Assembly: GCA_014383605.1 (NCBI GenBank) | Contig: JACNHM010000351.1 | Span: 1-5,242 of the forward strand | Reading direction: 5' to 3' | Length of the DNA: 5,242 nucleotides | From: Chloroflexota bacterium | GTDB lineage: Bacteria > Chloroflexota > Anaerolineae > UBA3071 | Shown here: piece by piece, positions 1-4,263 of the stretch | How positions within the stretch are numbered: position 1 is the first letter of the stretch | How the letters are laid out: each line of letters opens with the position of its first letter | The notes under the pieces: generated by a model | Database searches by the model: none | What the model was told of the DNA's origin: nothing | What the model saw: only the letters and a program-made list of their open reading frames with translations | Position numbers and translations under genes: made by a program

Positions 1-26
1 GGAATGGCGATTCAATAACTTTCCCA
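1..26 (+). repeat. Left terminal inverted repeat of the IS
   Basis: It starts GGAATGGC and contains AATAACTT at 14-21; both blocks recur in inverted form at the right end. Mismatches to the right repeat fall at positions 9, 10, 13 and 22. This should be a transposase binding and cleavage site. Confidence 0.88.
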
Positions 27-32
27 CGTCAC

Positions 33-61
33 TTGACACGCCTGGTTGCATGAGGTATCCT
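33..61 (+). promoter_or_regulatory. Probable transposase promoter
   Basis: TTGACA (33-38), a 17-bp spacer and TATCCT (56-61) form a sigma70-like promoter inside the left end of the IS, 41 bp before the transposase start. The -35 is a consensus match and the -10 matches 4 of 6. It lies just inside the left inverted repeat, so transposase binding to the end could repress its own expression; that is inference. Confidence 0.5.
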
Positions 62-101
62 TCCGGCCTCACGAACACGCTACACCAGCCTGGAGGTCAC
101 C

Positions 102-1331
102 ATGCAACCGTACCCGAGCGAAATAGAAGCCATCATGCGGCAATTCCACAACACGTTATCTGAGAAAGACCGCCGGCGTTATGCCGGTCTGGAAGCTTTG
201 AAATATGGGCCAGGCGGCCGGGGGTACATCGCCCAGGTGTTGGGCTGCAGTCGCCGGACCGTCAGCAAGGGGGCGCACGAGGTGAGCAACCTGCCCCCGC
301 GCGAAGTAGACCGCCGCATCCGCAAAGTGGGCGGCGGGCGCAAGTCCTACCAGGAGCACTGGGCCACGATTGACGAGAAGTTCTTGCTGGTGCTGCGCGA
401 GCATACGGCGGGCGACCCCATGGATGAGCGCGTCCGCTGGACCGACTTGACCTGGAAGGAAATCGCTACGGCCTTGCGAGAGGATCATGGCATTCAGGTC
501 AGCACGGGGGTGGTGCGCCAACTGCTCAAGAAGCACGATTATCGCCGTCGCAAGGCCCAGAAGCGACAGACGATGAAGCAGGTTCCGCACCGCAACGAGC
601 AGTTTGAAACCATTGCGCGCCTGATCGCGGCCTACGAAGCGGCGGGCAACCCGATTGTCAGCCTGGATGCCAAGAAGAAAGAGCACCTGGGCAACTTCTA
701 TCGCGCGGGACATCTCTACACCCTGGAAGAACTGCAAACCTATGACCATGACTTCACCAGCCAGGCCGAGGGGGTCATCATCCCCCATGGTCTCTACGAT
801 CTGCGGCTCAACATCGGCTATATCCAACTTGGCACCAGCCACGATACCAGCGAATTCGCGTGTGACAGCTTTCGCTACTGGTGGTACACCTACGGGCGCT
901 ACCACTATCCCCAGGCCACCTCCATCTTGGTGCTCTGCGACGGCGGGGGCAGCAATAGCTCCCGACATTACATCTTCAAAGCTGACCTCCAAGCCCTGGC
1001 GGACGAAATCGGCGTCGAAATCCGCATCGCCCACTACCCGCCGTATTGCTCCAAGTACAACCCCATTGAACATCGCCTCTTCCCGCACGTGACGCGCGCC
1101 TGCCAAGGCGTGATCTTCACCACCGTCGAGTTGGTCAAAGAACTGATGGAAAAGACGCACACCCAGACCGGGCTGAAGGCTTTCGTGCACATCATGGACA
1201 AAGCCTATCAAACCGGCCGCGAAGTAGCGGCGGACTTCAAAGAGAACATGCGCATCGTCTTTGACGATATCTTGCCGCAATGGAACTATCGTGCTATTCC
1301 TCTTTCTCAATCCAATGGGCAAGTTATTTAA
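102..1331 (+). CDS. ISAzo13-family DDE transposase
   Basis: This 409-residue protein is the transposase of the surrounding insertion sequence and would cut and join DNA at the element's inverted repeats. Residues about 38-60 (GYIAQVLGCSRRTVSKG) look like a helix-turn-helix for end binding, and a basic stretch around 146-160 follows. The DDE-type catalytic acidic residues are likely D189 in SLDAKKKE, D280 in LVLCDGGGSN and E323 in YCSKYNPIEHRLF. The KKKE after the first Asp, the DGGGSNSSR block and the NPIEHR block are hallmarks I associate with the ISAzo13 (Rhodopirellula-type) transposase family. The length is normal for the family and the frame is unbroken. The ATG start is supported by GGAGGT at 92-97. 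The stop lies in the right inverted repeat. I see no missing motif, so the enzyme is probably functional. Confidence 0.93.
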   Translation: MQPYPSEIEAIMRQFHNTLSEKDRRRYAGLEALKYGPGGRGYIAQVLGCSRRTVSKGAHEVSNLPPREVDRRIRKVGGGRKSYQEHWATIDEKFLLVLREHTAGDPMDERVRWTDLTWKEIATALREDHGIQVSTGVVRQLLKKHDYRRRKAQKRQTMKQVPHRNEQFETIARLIAAYEAAGNPIVSLDAKKKEHLGNFYRAGHLYTLEELQTYDHDFTSQAEGVIIPHGLYDLRLNIGYIQLGTSHDTSEFACDSFRYWWYTYGRYHYPQATSILVLCDGGGSNSSRHYIFKADLQALADEIGVEIRIAHYPPYCSKYNPIEHRLFPHVTRACQGVIFTTVELVKELMEKTHTQTGLKAFVHIMDKAYQTGREVAADFKENMRIVFDDILPQWNYRAIPLSQSNGQVI

Positions 1332-1341
1332 GTGCCATTCC
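1316..1341 (-). repeat. Right terminal inverted repeat of the IS
   Basis: Read on the minus strand it begins GGAATGGC, then AATAACTT eight-mer and CCCA, matching 22 of 26 bases of the left end. It overlaps the last codons and the TAA stop of the transposase gene. Confidence 0.88.
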
Positions 1342-1348
1342 TAAGCGG

Positions 1349-1476
1349 CACTCACCGAACAGCTATCTCCCCCATCTGACAGGCAGCACACCGCTCCTGT
1401 CGCCGTCTGGCACGCCTGGGCGATGTCCACGTCCACCGTCACGCCCACAGCGGCCAGCGCCCGCGCCAAGTCGCTC
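1349..1476 (-). pseudogene. Relic of a maf 3' end (third maf copy)
   Basis: On the minus strand this stretch translates as LARALAAVGVTVDVDIAQACQ followed by a TATGAVCCLSDGG-like end, a clear match to the last roughly 40 residues of the two full maf genes to its right. No maf sequence lies upstream of it (to the right): homology stops near 1476, just before the toxin-antitoxin promoter, so the active-site region is absent. An extra base near the end, relative to copy B, shifts the frame so that the copy B stop codon is not used. The relic differs from copies A and B at many positions, so it is an older or separately evolving paralogue rather than a fresh duplicate. The IS ends 8 bp beyond its 3' edge. 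It should not encode a working enzyme. Confidence 0.82.
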
Positions 1477-1492
1477 AACGACAACTTTGTAT

Positions 1493-1521
1493 TTGCATGA
1501 TCAACCCAATCAGGCTATAAT
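1493..1521 (+). promoter_or_regulatory. Promoter of the toxin-antitoxin operon
   Basis: TTGCAT (1493-1498), a 17-bp spacer and a consensus TATAAT (1516-1521) lie 48 bp before the toxin start codon. The -10 is perfect and the -35 is weak. A palindrome begins 2 bp after the -10 and would cover the transcription start, which fits autoregulation. Confidence 0.7.
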
Positions 1522-1522
1522 G

Positions 1523-1540
1523 GCTGTACCATTGTACAGC
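1523..1540 (+). promoter_or_regulatory. Palindromic operator of the TA operon
   Basis: GCTGTAC-CATT-GTACAGC is a perfect 7-bp inverted repeat with a 4-bp centre, placed directly downstream of the -10 box and over the expected start of transcription. Phd/YefM antitoxins usually bind such palindromes and repress their own operon, with the toxin as co-repressor. The role is inferred from position and symmetry. Confidence 0.65.
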
Positions 1541-1568
1541 TGTTAGATCGCCATGGGAGGAGAACACT

Positions 1569-1964
1569 TTGAACATCGTGGTGGATACGTCTGTCATCAT
1601 TGCCGTCATTGCCAATGAGCCGGAAAAGGACGTGCTGATTGAACTCACCCAGGGGAATGACCTGATTGCGCCTCACTCGGTTCATTGGGAAATCGGCAAT
1701 GCGTTTTCAGCGATGCTCAGGCGCAAGAGGATAACAGTGGAACAGGCATTGAATGCAGTCGAAGTGTACAGAAGAATCCCCATCAGGTTTGTGGATGTGG
1801 AATTGGAGGAATCACTCAAGATAGCTGACACGCTGGGCATCTACGCTTACGATGCTTACCTCATTCAATGTGCGCTGAAGTACCATGCTCCCTTGATCTC
1901 TCTGGACGGAAATCTGATCAGTGCAGCCAGGCGTATGAAGACGAAAGTGCTGGAGGTGACATGA
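1569..1964 (+). CDS. PIN-domain toxin, VapC-like ribonuclease
   Basis: This 131-residue protein has the size and motif layout of VapC-type toxins, Mg-dependent endoribonucleases that cut RNA (often tRNA or rRNA) and arrest growth. The four acidic positions of the PIN active site are visible: D6 in IVVDTSVIIAV, E41 in HWEIGNA, D95 in YAYDAYLIQCA and D113 in ISLDGNL. The start is a TTG; GGAGG at 1556-1560 lies 8 bp before it, and the PIN motif follows at once, so this start is well supported. The gene is first in a two-gene operon and its TGA overlaps the antitoxin start, which implies translational coupling. Toxin-first order is less common than antitoxin-first. GC content is visibly lower than in the neighbouring maf genes, suggesting a separate origin. 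The target RNA cannot be read from the sequence. Confidence 0.9.
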   Translation: MNIVVDTSVIIAVIANEPEKDVLIELTQGNDLIAPHSVHWEIGNAFSAMLRRKRITVEQALNAVEVYRRIPIRFVDVELEESLKIADTLGIYAYDAYLIQCALKYHAPLISLDGNLISAARRMKTKVLEVT

Positions 1965-2209
1965 TGAGCGCCGTATACACTTACACAGAGGCCAGGCAGA
2001 ATCTGGCATCGTTGCTGGATAGGGCGATTCGTGAGGGAGTGGTCAGGGTGAAGCGCAAGGATGGACAAACCTTTGTCATCAGGCCGGAACAGCAGCCCGG
2101 CTCTCCGCTAGATGTCGAGGGCATTGACCTGAACATCACCACGTCGGAAATCGTGCAGTTCATCCAGGAAGGCAGACGAGTGTACGAGATGACCGAAGAC
2201 GGTGCCTGA
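1964..2209 (+). CDS. Phd/YefM-type antitoxin
   Basis: This protein of about 81 residues should bind and neutralise the PIN toxin encoded just upstream and repress the shared promoter. Its N-terminal half (SAVYTYTEARQNLASLLDRA, then VVRVKRKDGQTFVIRP) has the Phd/YefM fold signature: a strand, the TEARQNLASLLD helix, and a basic strand around KRKDGQTFVI for dimerisation and DNA binding. The acidic C-terminal part (IVQFIQEGRRVYEMTEDGA) is likely the toxin-binding tail. Two ATG codons lie in tandem at 1961 and 1964. The GGAGG at 1952-1956 is 7 bp from the second and 4 bp from the first, so I chose 1964, but either start overlaps the toxin stop. Its last 50 bp overlap, on the opposite strand, the extended 3' end of maf copy A. 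Confidence 0.87.
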   Translation: MSAVYTYTEARQNLASLLDRAIREGVVRVKRKDGQTFVIRPEQQPGSPLDVEGIDLNITTSEIVQFIQEGRRVYEMTEDGA

Positions 2210-2858
2210 CTCCCGGCCTGGTGTCTGACAAACAGCATACCGCGCCGGTGGCCGCCTGGCACGCCTGGGCCACGTCCACGGGCACGGTCGTCACGCCCAC
2301 AGCGGCCAGCGCCCGCGCCAGATGGCCCAGCGGCAGCCCCATGATGCTGGCATAGCAGCCCTCGAAACCCGCCACTGGCGCGAAGCCCCGATGCTGGATG
2401 GCATAAGCCCCCGCCTTGTCCAGCGGATCGCCGCTGGCGACGTAGGCAGCGATCTCCCCGTCGCTGTAGTCCCGCATCCAGACGCAGCTCTCGCTCAGTT
2501 CGGTGGCCTCGCGGCCTGCGGCCACATGAAGCGCCGTCACCGCGCTGTAGACCAGATGCGGCCGGCCGCGCAACGCACGCAGCATGCGCACGGCATCCTC
2601 GGCGTCGGCCGGCTTGCCCAGCACGTCCTCATCGAGCACGACGACCGTATCGGCGCCGACGATGACCGCTCCGGGGTATCGGGAAGCCACGGCAGCCGCC
2701 TTGGCGCGGCTCAGCCGCTGCACCAGCGCCGCGGGCGGCTCATCCGGCCGCTGGCGCTCATCCACCGCCGCCGTGGCCACGGTGAACGGCAACCCCAGCG
2801 CCGTCAGCAACTCCCGCCGGCGCGGGGAAGCGGAGGCCAAAATCAATCGGACTTTCAC
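2160..2858 (-). CDS. maf: Maf-family nucleotide pyrophosphatase, copy A
   Basis: Maf proteins hydrolyse nucleoside triphosphates such as dTTP, UTP and modified bases to the monophosphate, acting as cytosolic house-cleaning enzymes. Visible motifs are SASPRRRELL (residues 9-18), K53 in LSRAKA, VGADTVVV with the likely catalytic D70, LGKP (80-83), GDPLDKAGAYAIQ (143-155) and YASIMGLPL (169-177). The GDxLDKAGAY block favours the dTTP/UTP (YhdE-like) subgroup. I chose the GTG at 2856-2858 because VKVRLILAS is where family members begin; an in-frame ATG at 2913-2915 would add 19 residues and run across a plus-strand promoter. No good ribosome site is seen before the GTG. Compared with copy B the C-terminus after CCLSD is replaced by a longer unrelated tail that reads antisense through the end of the antitoxin gene. 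The core is identical to copy B. Confidence 0.9.
   Translation of the reverse strand: MKVRLILASASPRRRELLTALGLPFTVATAAVDERQRPDEPPAALVQRLSRAKAAAVASRYPGAVIVGADTVVVLDEDVLGKPADAEDAVRMLRALRGRPHLVYSAVTALHVAAGREATELSESCVWMRDYSDGEIAAYVASGDPLDKAGAYAIQHRGFAPVAGFEGCYASIMGLPLGHLARALAAVGVTTVPVDVAQACQAATGAVCCLSDTRPGVRHRLRSSRTLVCLPG
2295..2825 (-). repeat. 531-bp perfect repeat, copy A
   Basis: Line-by-line comparison shows no difference between this stretch and 3506-4036 at a constant offset of 1211 bp. It covers the maf coding region from just after the SASPRR motif to near the C-terminus. Identity stops sharply at both edges while homology continues. Confidence 0.93.
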
Positions 2859-2871
2859 GGTGTGCCGCTGA

Positions 2872-2900
2872 TTGACAGACAATTCAATGGATGGTATAAT
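2872..2900 (+). promoter_or_regulatory. Consensus sigma70-type promoter, divergent from maf A
   Basis: TTGACA (2872-2877), a 17-bp spacer and TATAAT (2895-2900) form a perfect consensus promoter on the plus strand. It points away from maf A into the 42-aa/76-aa operon, whose GGGAGG ribosome site follows at 2906-2911. The aligned position upstream of maf B keeps the same spacing and the same -35, although the surrounding bases are about one third mismatched. Confidence 0.8.
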
Positions 2901-2920
2901 CTTTTGGGAGGGCATGGCCG

Positions 2921-3049
2921 ATGCGTGTTGAAGAGATCTCCATCTTCCCCAATCGCCAGCGCTGCCCCTCGGCGTTGCACTGGCTATCTGAGCAGCTCAC
3001 GGGCGCTCTGGCGAGTGAAACAGGAAGACACGATGGGATGGGATCATGA
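2921..3049 (+). CDS. Small ORF, 42 residues, first gene of a compact operon
   Basis: I do not recognise this protein. It begins MRVEEISIFPN, continues through RQRCPSALHWLSEQLTGAL and ends RHDGMGS; it is soluble-looking with one short amphipathic stretch and no clear motif. Support for its being real comes from context: a perfect consensus promoter ends 20 bp upstream, GGGAGG at 2906-2911 lies 9 bp before the ATG, and its TGA (3047-3049) overlaps the ATG of the next gene in an ATGA junction, the classic sign of translational coupling. An earlier ATG at 2914 closer to the ribosome site gives only five codons before a stop. It could be a leader peptide controlling the membrane protein, a small partner protein, or the remnant of a longer gene. 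Confidence 0.5.
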   Translation: MRVEEISIFPNRQRCPSALHWLSEQLTGALASETGRHDGMGS

Positions 3050-3276
3050 AAGAGGGATACAGTCGAGGGCTGATCGGTATTGCCGTGTTGTTGATGACTC
3101 AACTTTCGTGCAGACCGGTGGTCGCTATCGGGTGGCAAGAATTGGCTATTCTTTTTGTGATAGCCGCCCTTGTAGTAGGTCCGCTGTTGTTCAGGCTCTA
3201 CCGATCGCTGGCCAGGTTTCAGAAGCTTCGGGATACAGCGGGTGAGAAGAGAAGTAAGAGAAGTAATGGAAGGTAA
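3046..3276 (+). CDS. Small membrane protein with a TatA/B-like segment
   Basis: This 76-residue protein has two hydrophobic stretches, about residues 8-22 (GLIGIAVLLMTQLSC) and 28-49 (IGWQELAILFVIAALVVGPLLF), followed by a basic tail rich in R and K (50-76). The second stretch recalls the TatA/TatB signature, in which a short transmembrane helix starting IGxxEL ends in an FG or LG-P hinge before an amphipathic basic helix; here the hinge would be VGP at 44-46 and the helix FRLYRSLARFQKLRD. The resemblance is suggestive only: the usual lysine-rich KLPEL segment is absent and there is an extra N-terminal hydrophobic stretch. The start overlaps the stop of the preceding ORF. GC is clearly lower than in the maf genes on both sides. 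Alternatives are a small holin-like or toxin-like membrane peptide. The gene is probably real; its function is open. Confidence 0.62.
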   Translation: MKEGYSRGLIGIAVLLMTQLSCRPVVAIGWQELAILFVIAALVVGPLLFRLYRSLARFQKLRDTAGEKRSKRSNGR

Positions 3277-3379
3277 GGGGTTCGAAGACCAGAGCGGCGA
3301 CCTCACCTGGAATGGCAAAGGGAATTCTTGGAGAGAACACCCACAGTGTTCCCCAATCGGGTGCCAATCGGGTGATTGA
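3266..3379 (+). CDS. Possible third small ORF of the operon, 37 residues
   Basis: An ATG at 3266 overlaps the end of the 76-aa gene by 11 bp and opens a 37-codon frame beginning MEGKGFEDQSGDLTW and ending in GCQSGD. It is polar and glycine-rich with two cysteines near the end. The only ribosome site is a weak purine run (AGAGAAG) before the ATG. The overlap with the gene above is the main argument; the lack of any recognisable motif and the presence of a tandem repeat inside it argue against. I list it as a candidate only. Confidence 0.2.
   Translation: MEGKGFEDQSGDLTWNGKGNSWREHPQCSPIGCQSGD
3335..3351 (+). repeat. Small inverted repeat after the short-gene operon
   Basis: GAACAC-CCACA-GTGTTC is a 6-bp perfect stem with a 5-base loop. 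No T-run follows, so it is not a convincing intrinsic terminator. It could be a protein binding site or chance. Confidence 0.3.
3353..3374 (+). repeat. Two tandem copies of an 11-bp unit
   Basis: CCAATCGGGTG occurs twice without a gap, followed by ATTG. It lies between the 76-aa gene and the end of maf B. Function unknown; it may be a replication-slippage product. Confidence 0.75.
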
Positions 3380-3415
3380 GTGGAGAGATACCACAAAAAC
3401 AGGGGCAAACACCAC

Positions 3416-4069
3416 TCACCGGCCAGCGATCCCCCCATCTGACAGACAGCACGGTGTGCCGGTGGCCGCCTGGCACGCCTGGGCCACCTCCACCGGCACG
3501 GCCATGCCCACAGCGGCCAGCGCCCGCGCCAGATGGCCCAGCGGCAGCCCCATGATGCTGGCATAGCAGCCCTCGAAACCCGCCACTGGCGCGAAGCCCC
3601 GATGCTGGATGGCATAAGCCCCCGCCTTGTCCAGCGGATCGCCGCTGGCGACGTAGGCAGCGATCTCCCCGTCGCTGTAGTCCCGCATCCAGACGCAGCT
3701 CTCGCTCAGTTCGGTGGCCTCGCGGCCTGCGGCCACATGAAGCGCCGTCACCGCGCTGTAGACCAGATGCGGCCGGCCGCGCAACGCACGCAGCATGCGC
3801 ACGGCATCCTCGGCGTCGGCCGGCTTGCCCAGCACGTCCTCATCGAGCACGACGACCGTATCGGCGCCGACGATGACCGCTCCGGGGTATCGGGAAGCCA
3901 CGGCAGCCGCCTTGGCGCGGCTCAGCCGCTGCACCAGCGCCGCGGGCGGCTCATCCGGCCGCTGGCGCTCATCCACCGCCGCCGTGGCCACGGTGAACGG
4001 CAACCCCAGCGCCGTCAGCAACTCCCGCCGGCGCGGAGAACTGGAGGCTAAAACCAGTTGAATCTTCAC
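3416..4069 (-). CDS. maf: Maf-family nucleotide pyrophosphatase, copy B
   Basis: This is the more conventional of the two full maf genes: 217 residues from the GTG at 4067-4069, close to the usual 190-210. It has the same motifs as copy A: SSSPRRRELL at 9-18, VGADTVVV with D70, LGKP, GDPLDKAGAYAIQ and YASIMGLPL, pointing to dTTP/UTP pyrophosphatase activity in the cytosol. The C-terminus ends CCLSDGGIAGR and stops normally, unlike copy A. An in-frame TTG at 4127-4129 would add 20 residues but would cross a plus-strand promoter and has no family support. The core is identical to copy A over 531 bp, whereas the first 11 or so codons and the last 30 differ. Two complete maf genes about 1.2 kb apart in the same orientation are unusual; many genomes carry maf paralogues, but these are normally unlinked and well diverged. 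Confidence 0.92.
   Translation of the reverse strand: MKIQLVLASSSPRRRELLTALGLPFTVATAAVDERQRPDEPPAALVQRLSRAKAAAVASRYPGAVIVGADTVVVLDEDVLGKPADAEDAVRMLRALRGRPHLVYSAVTALHVAAGREATELSESCVWMRDYSDGEIAAYVASGDPLDKAGAYAIQHRGFAPVAGFEGCYASIMGLPLGHLARALAAVGMAVPVEVAQACQAATGTPCCLSDGGIAGR
3506..4036 (-). repeat. 531-bp perfect repeat, copy B
   Basis: Identical to 2295-2825 by my reading. Outside it, the 75 bp on the 5' side of maf (4037-4111 against 2826-2900) align without gaps but with about 25 mismatches, and the 3' side has scattered mismatches plus a 3-base length difference. Confidence 0.93.
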
Positions 4070-4082
4070 GGCATGTCGCCCG

Positions 4083-4111
4083 TTGACAGATACACTGGTA
4101 GATGGTACAAT
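4083..4111 (+). promoter_or_regulatory. Sigma70-type promoter, divergent from maf B
   Basis: TTGACA (4083-4088), a 17-bp spacer and TACAAT (4106-4111, 5 of 6) are collinear with the consensus promoter upstream of maf A. It points to the hairpin cluster and the CopG-like gene, whose start is 153 bp downstream, so the transcript would carry the hairpins in its leader. Confidence 0.68.
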
Positions 4112-4136
4112 CTGAGTGCCATATGGCAATTCTCAC

Positions 4137-4238
4137 AGCACGGGGCTGAACCCCCGTGCTAAGAGAACCAAGCCCCTCCGGGGCTGAATTCCAGCCCGAA
4201 GGGCTTCGTTCTTTCAGCCCGGACGTTCACGTCCGGGC
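4137..4238 (+). repeat. Cluster of four GC-rich hairpins (REP-like element)
   Basis: Four perfect inverted repeats follow one another: AGCACGGGG/CCCCGTGCT at 4137-4160 with a 6-base loop, AGCCCC/GGGGCT at 4171-4185 with a 3-base loop, AGCCC/GGGCT at 4193-4205 with a 3-base loop, and a 10-bp stem GCCCGGACGT/ACGTCCGGGC at 4217-4238 with a 2-base loop. The octamer GGGCTGAA occurs twice and once in inverted form, so the stems look derived from one another. Such clusters resemble dispersed REP-type intergenic elements. No T-run follows any stem, so simple termination is unlikely, though they could shape or protect the mRNA leader of the next gene. Confidence 0.8.
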
Positions 4239-4263
4239 CTCTCCATCGCAAACACAACATCAA

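Larger units (their letters stand above)
1..1341 (+). mobile_element. Complete ISAzo13-family insertion sequence
   Basis: A 1341-bp element is bounded by terminal inverted repeats that both begin GGAATGGC, and it encloses one intact DDE transposase gene. The two ends match at 22 of 26 positions by hand alignment (1-26 against the reverse complement of 1316-1341). The transposase stop codon (1329-1331) lies inside the right repeat, a compact arrangement common in IS elements. The left flank is outside the window, so a target-site duplication cannot be tested; the right flank starts TAAGCGG. The family call rests on the transposase. The element looks intact and potentially active. Confidence 0.9.

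Noticed and set aside
655..1092. Plus-strand 145-codon frame inside the transposase
   Set aside because: Low-complexity S/T/P/A-rich translation, an out-of-frame shadow of the transposase.
156..1322. Long minus-strand open frame of 388 codons opposite the transposase
   Set aside because: It is the mirror frame of a GC-rich gene with strong third-position bias; no motif or family pattern is visible, and the plus strand has a complete DDE transposase.
2859..2915. Longer in-frame start for maf A (ATG at 2913-2915), and likewise the TTG at 4127-4129 for maf B
   Set aside because: Family members begin right before the LxLASxSPRR motif, and the extensions cross conserved plus-strand promoters. 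Some similarity between the two extensions remains, so this is not fully excluded.
2322..3245. Plus-strand 307-codon frame opposite maf A
   Set aside because: It is antisense to a clear maf gene, has no recognisable domain, and its twin over maf B repeats only because the DNA is identical.
2884..3615. Minus-strand 243-codon frame spanning the small operon and the maf B 3' end
   Set aside because: Runs through maf B in the wrong frame and across intergenic DNA; the translation is not protein-like.
3533..4051. Plus-strand 172-codon frame opposite maf B
   Set aside because: Same antisense shadow as over maf A.
4156..4263. Upstream extension of the CopG-like gene
   Set aside because: The 36 extra codons cross the hairpin cluster; protein-like sequence begins at the ATG at 4264.
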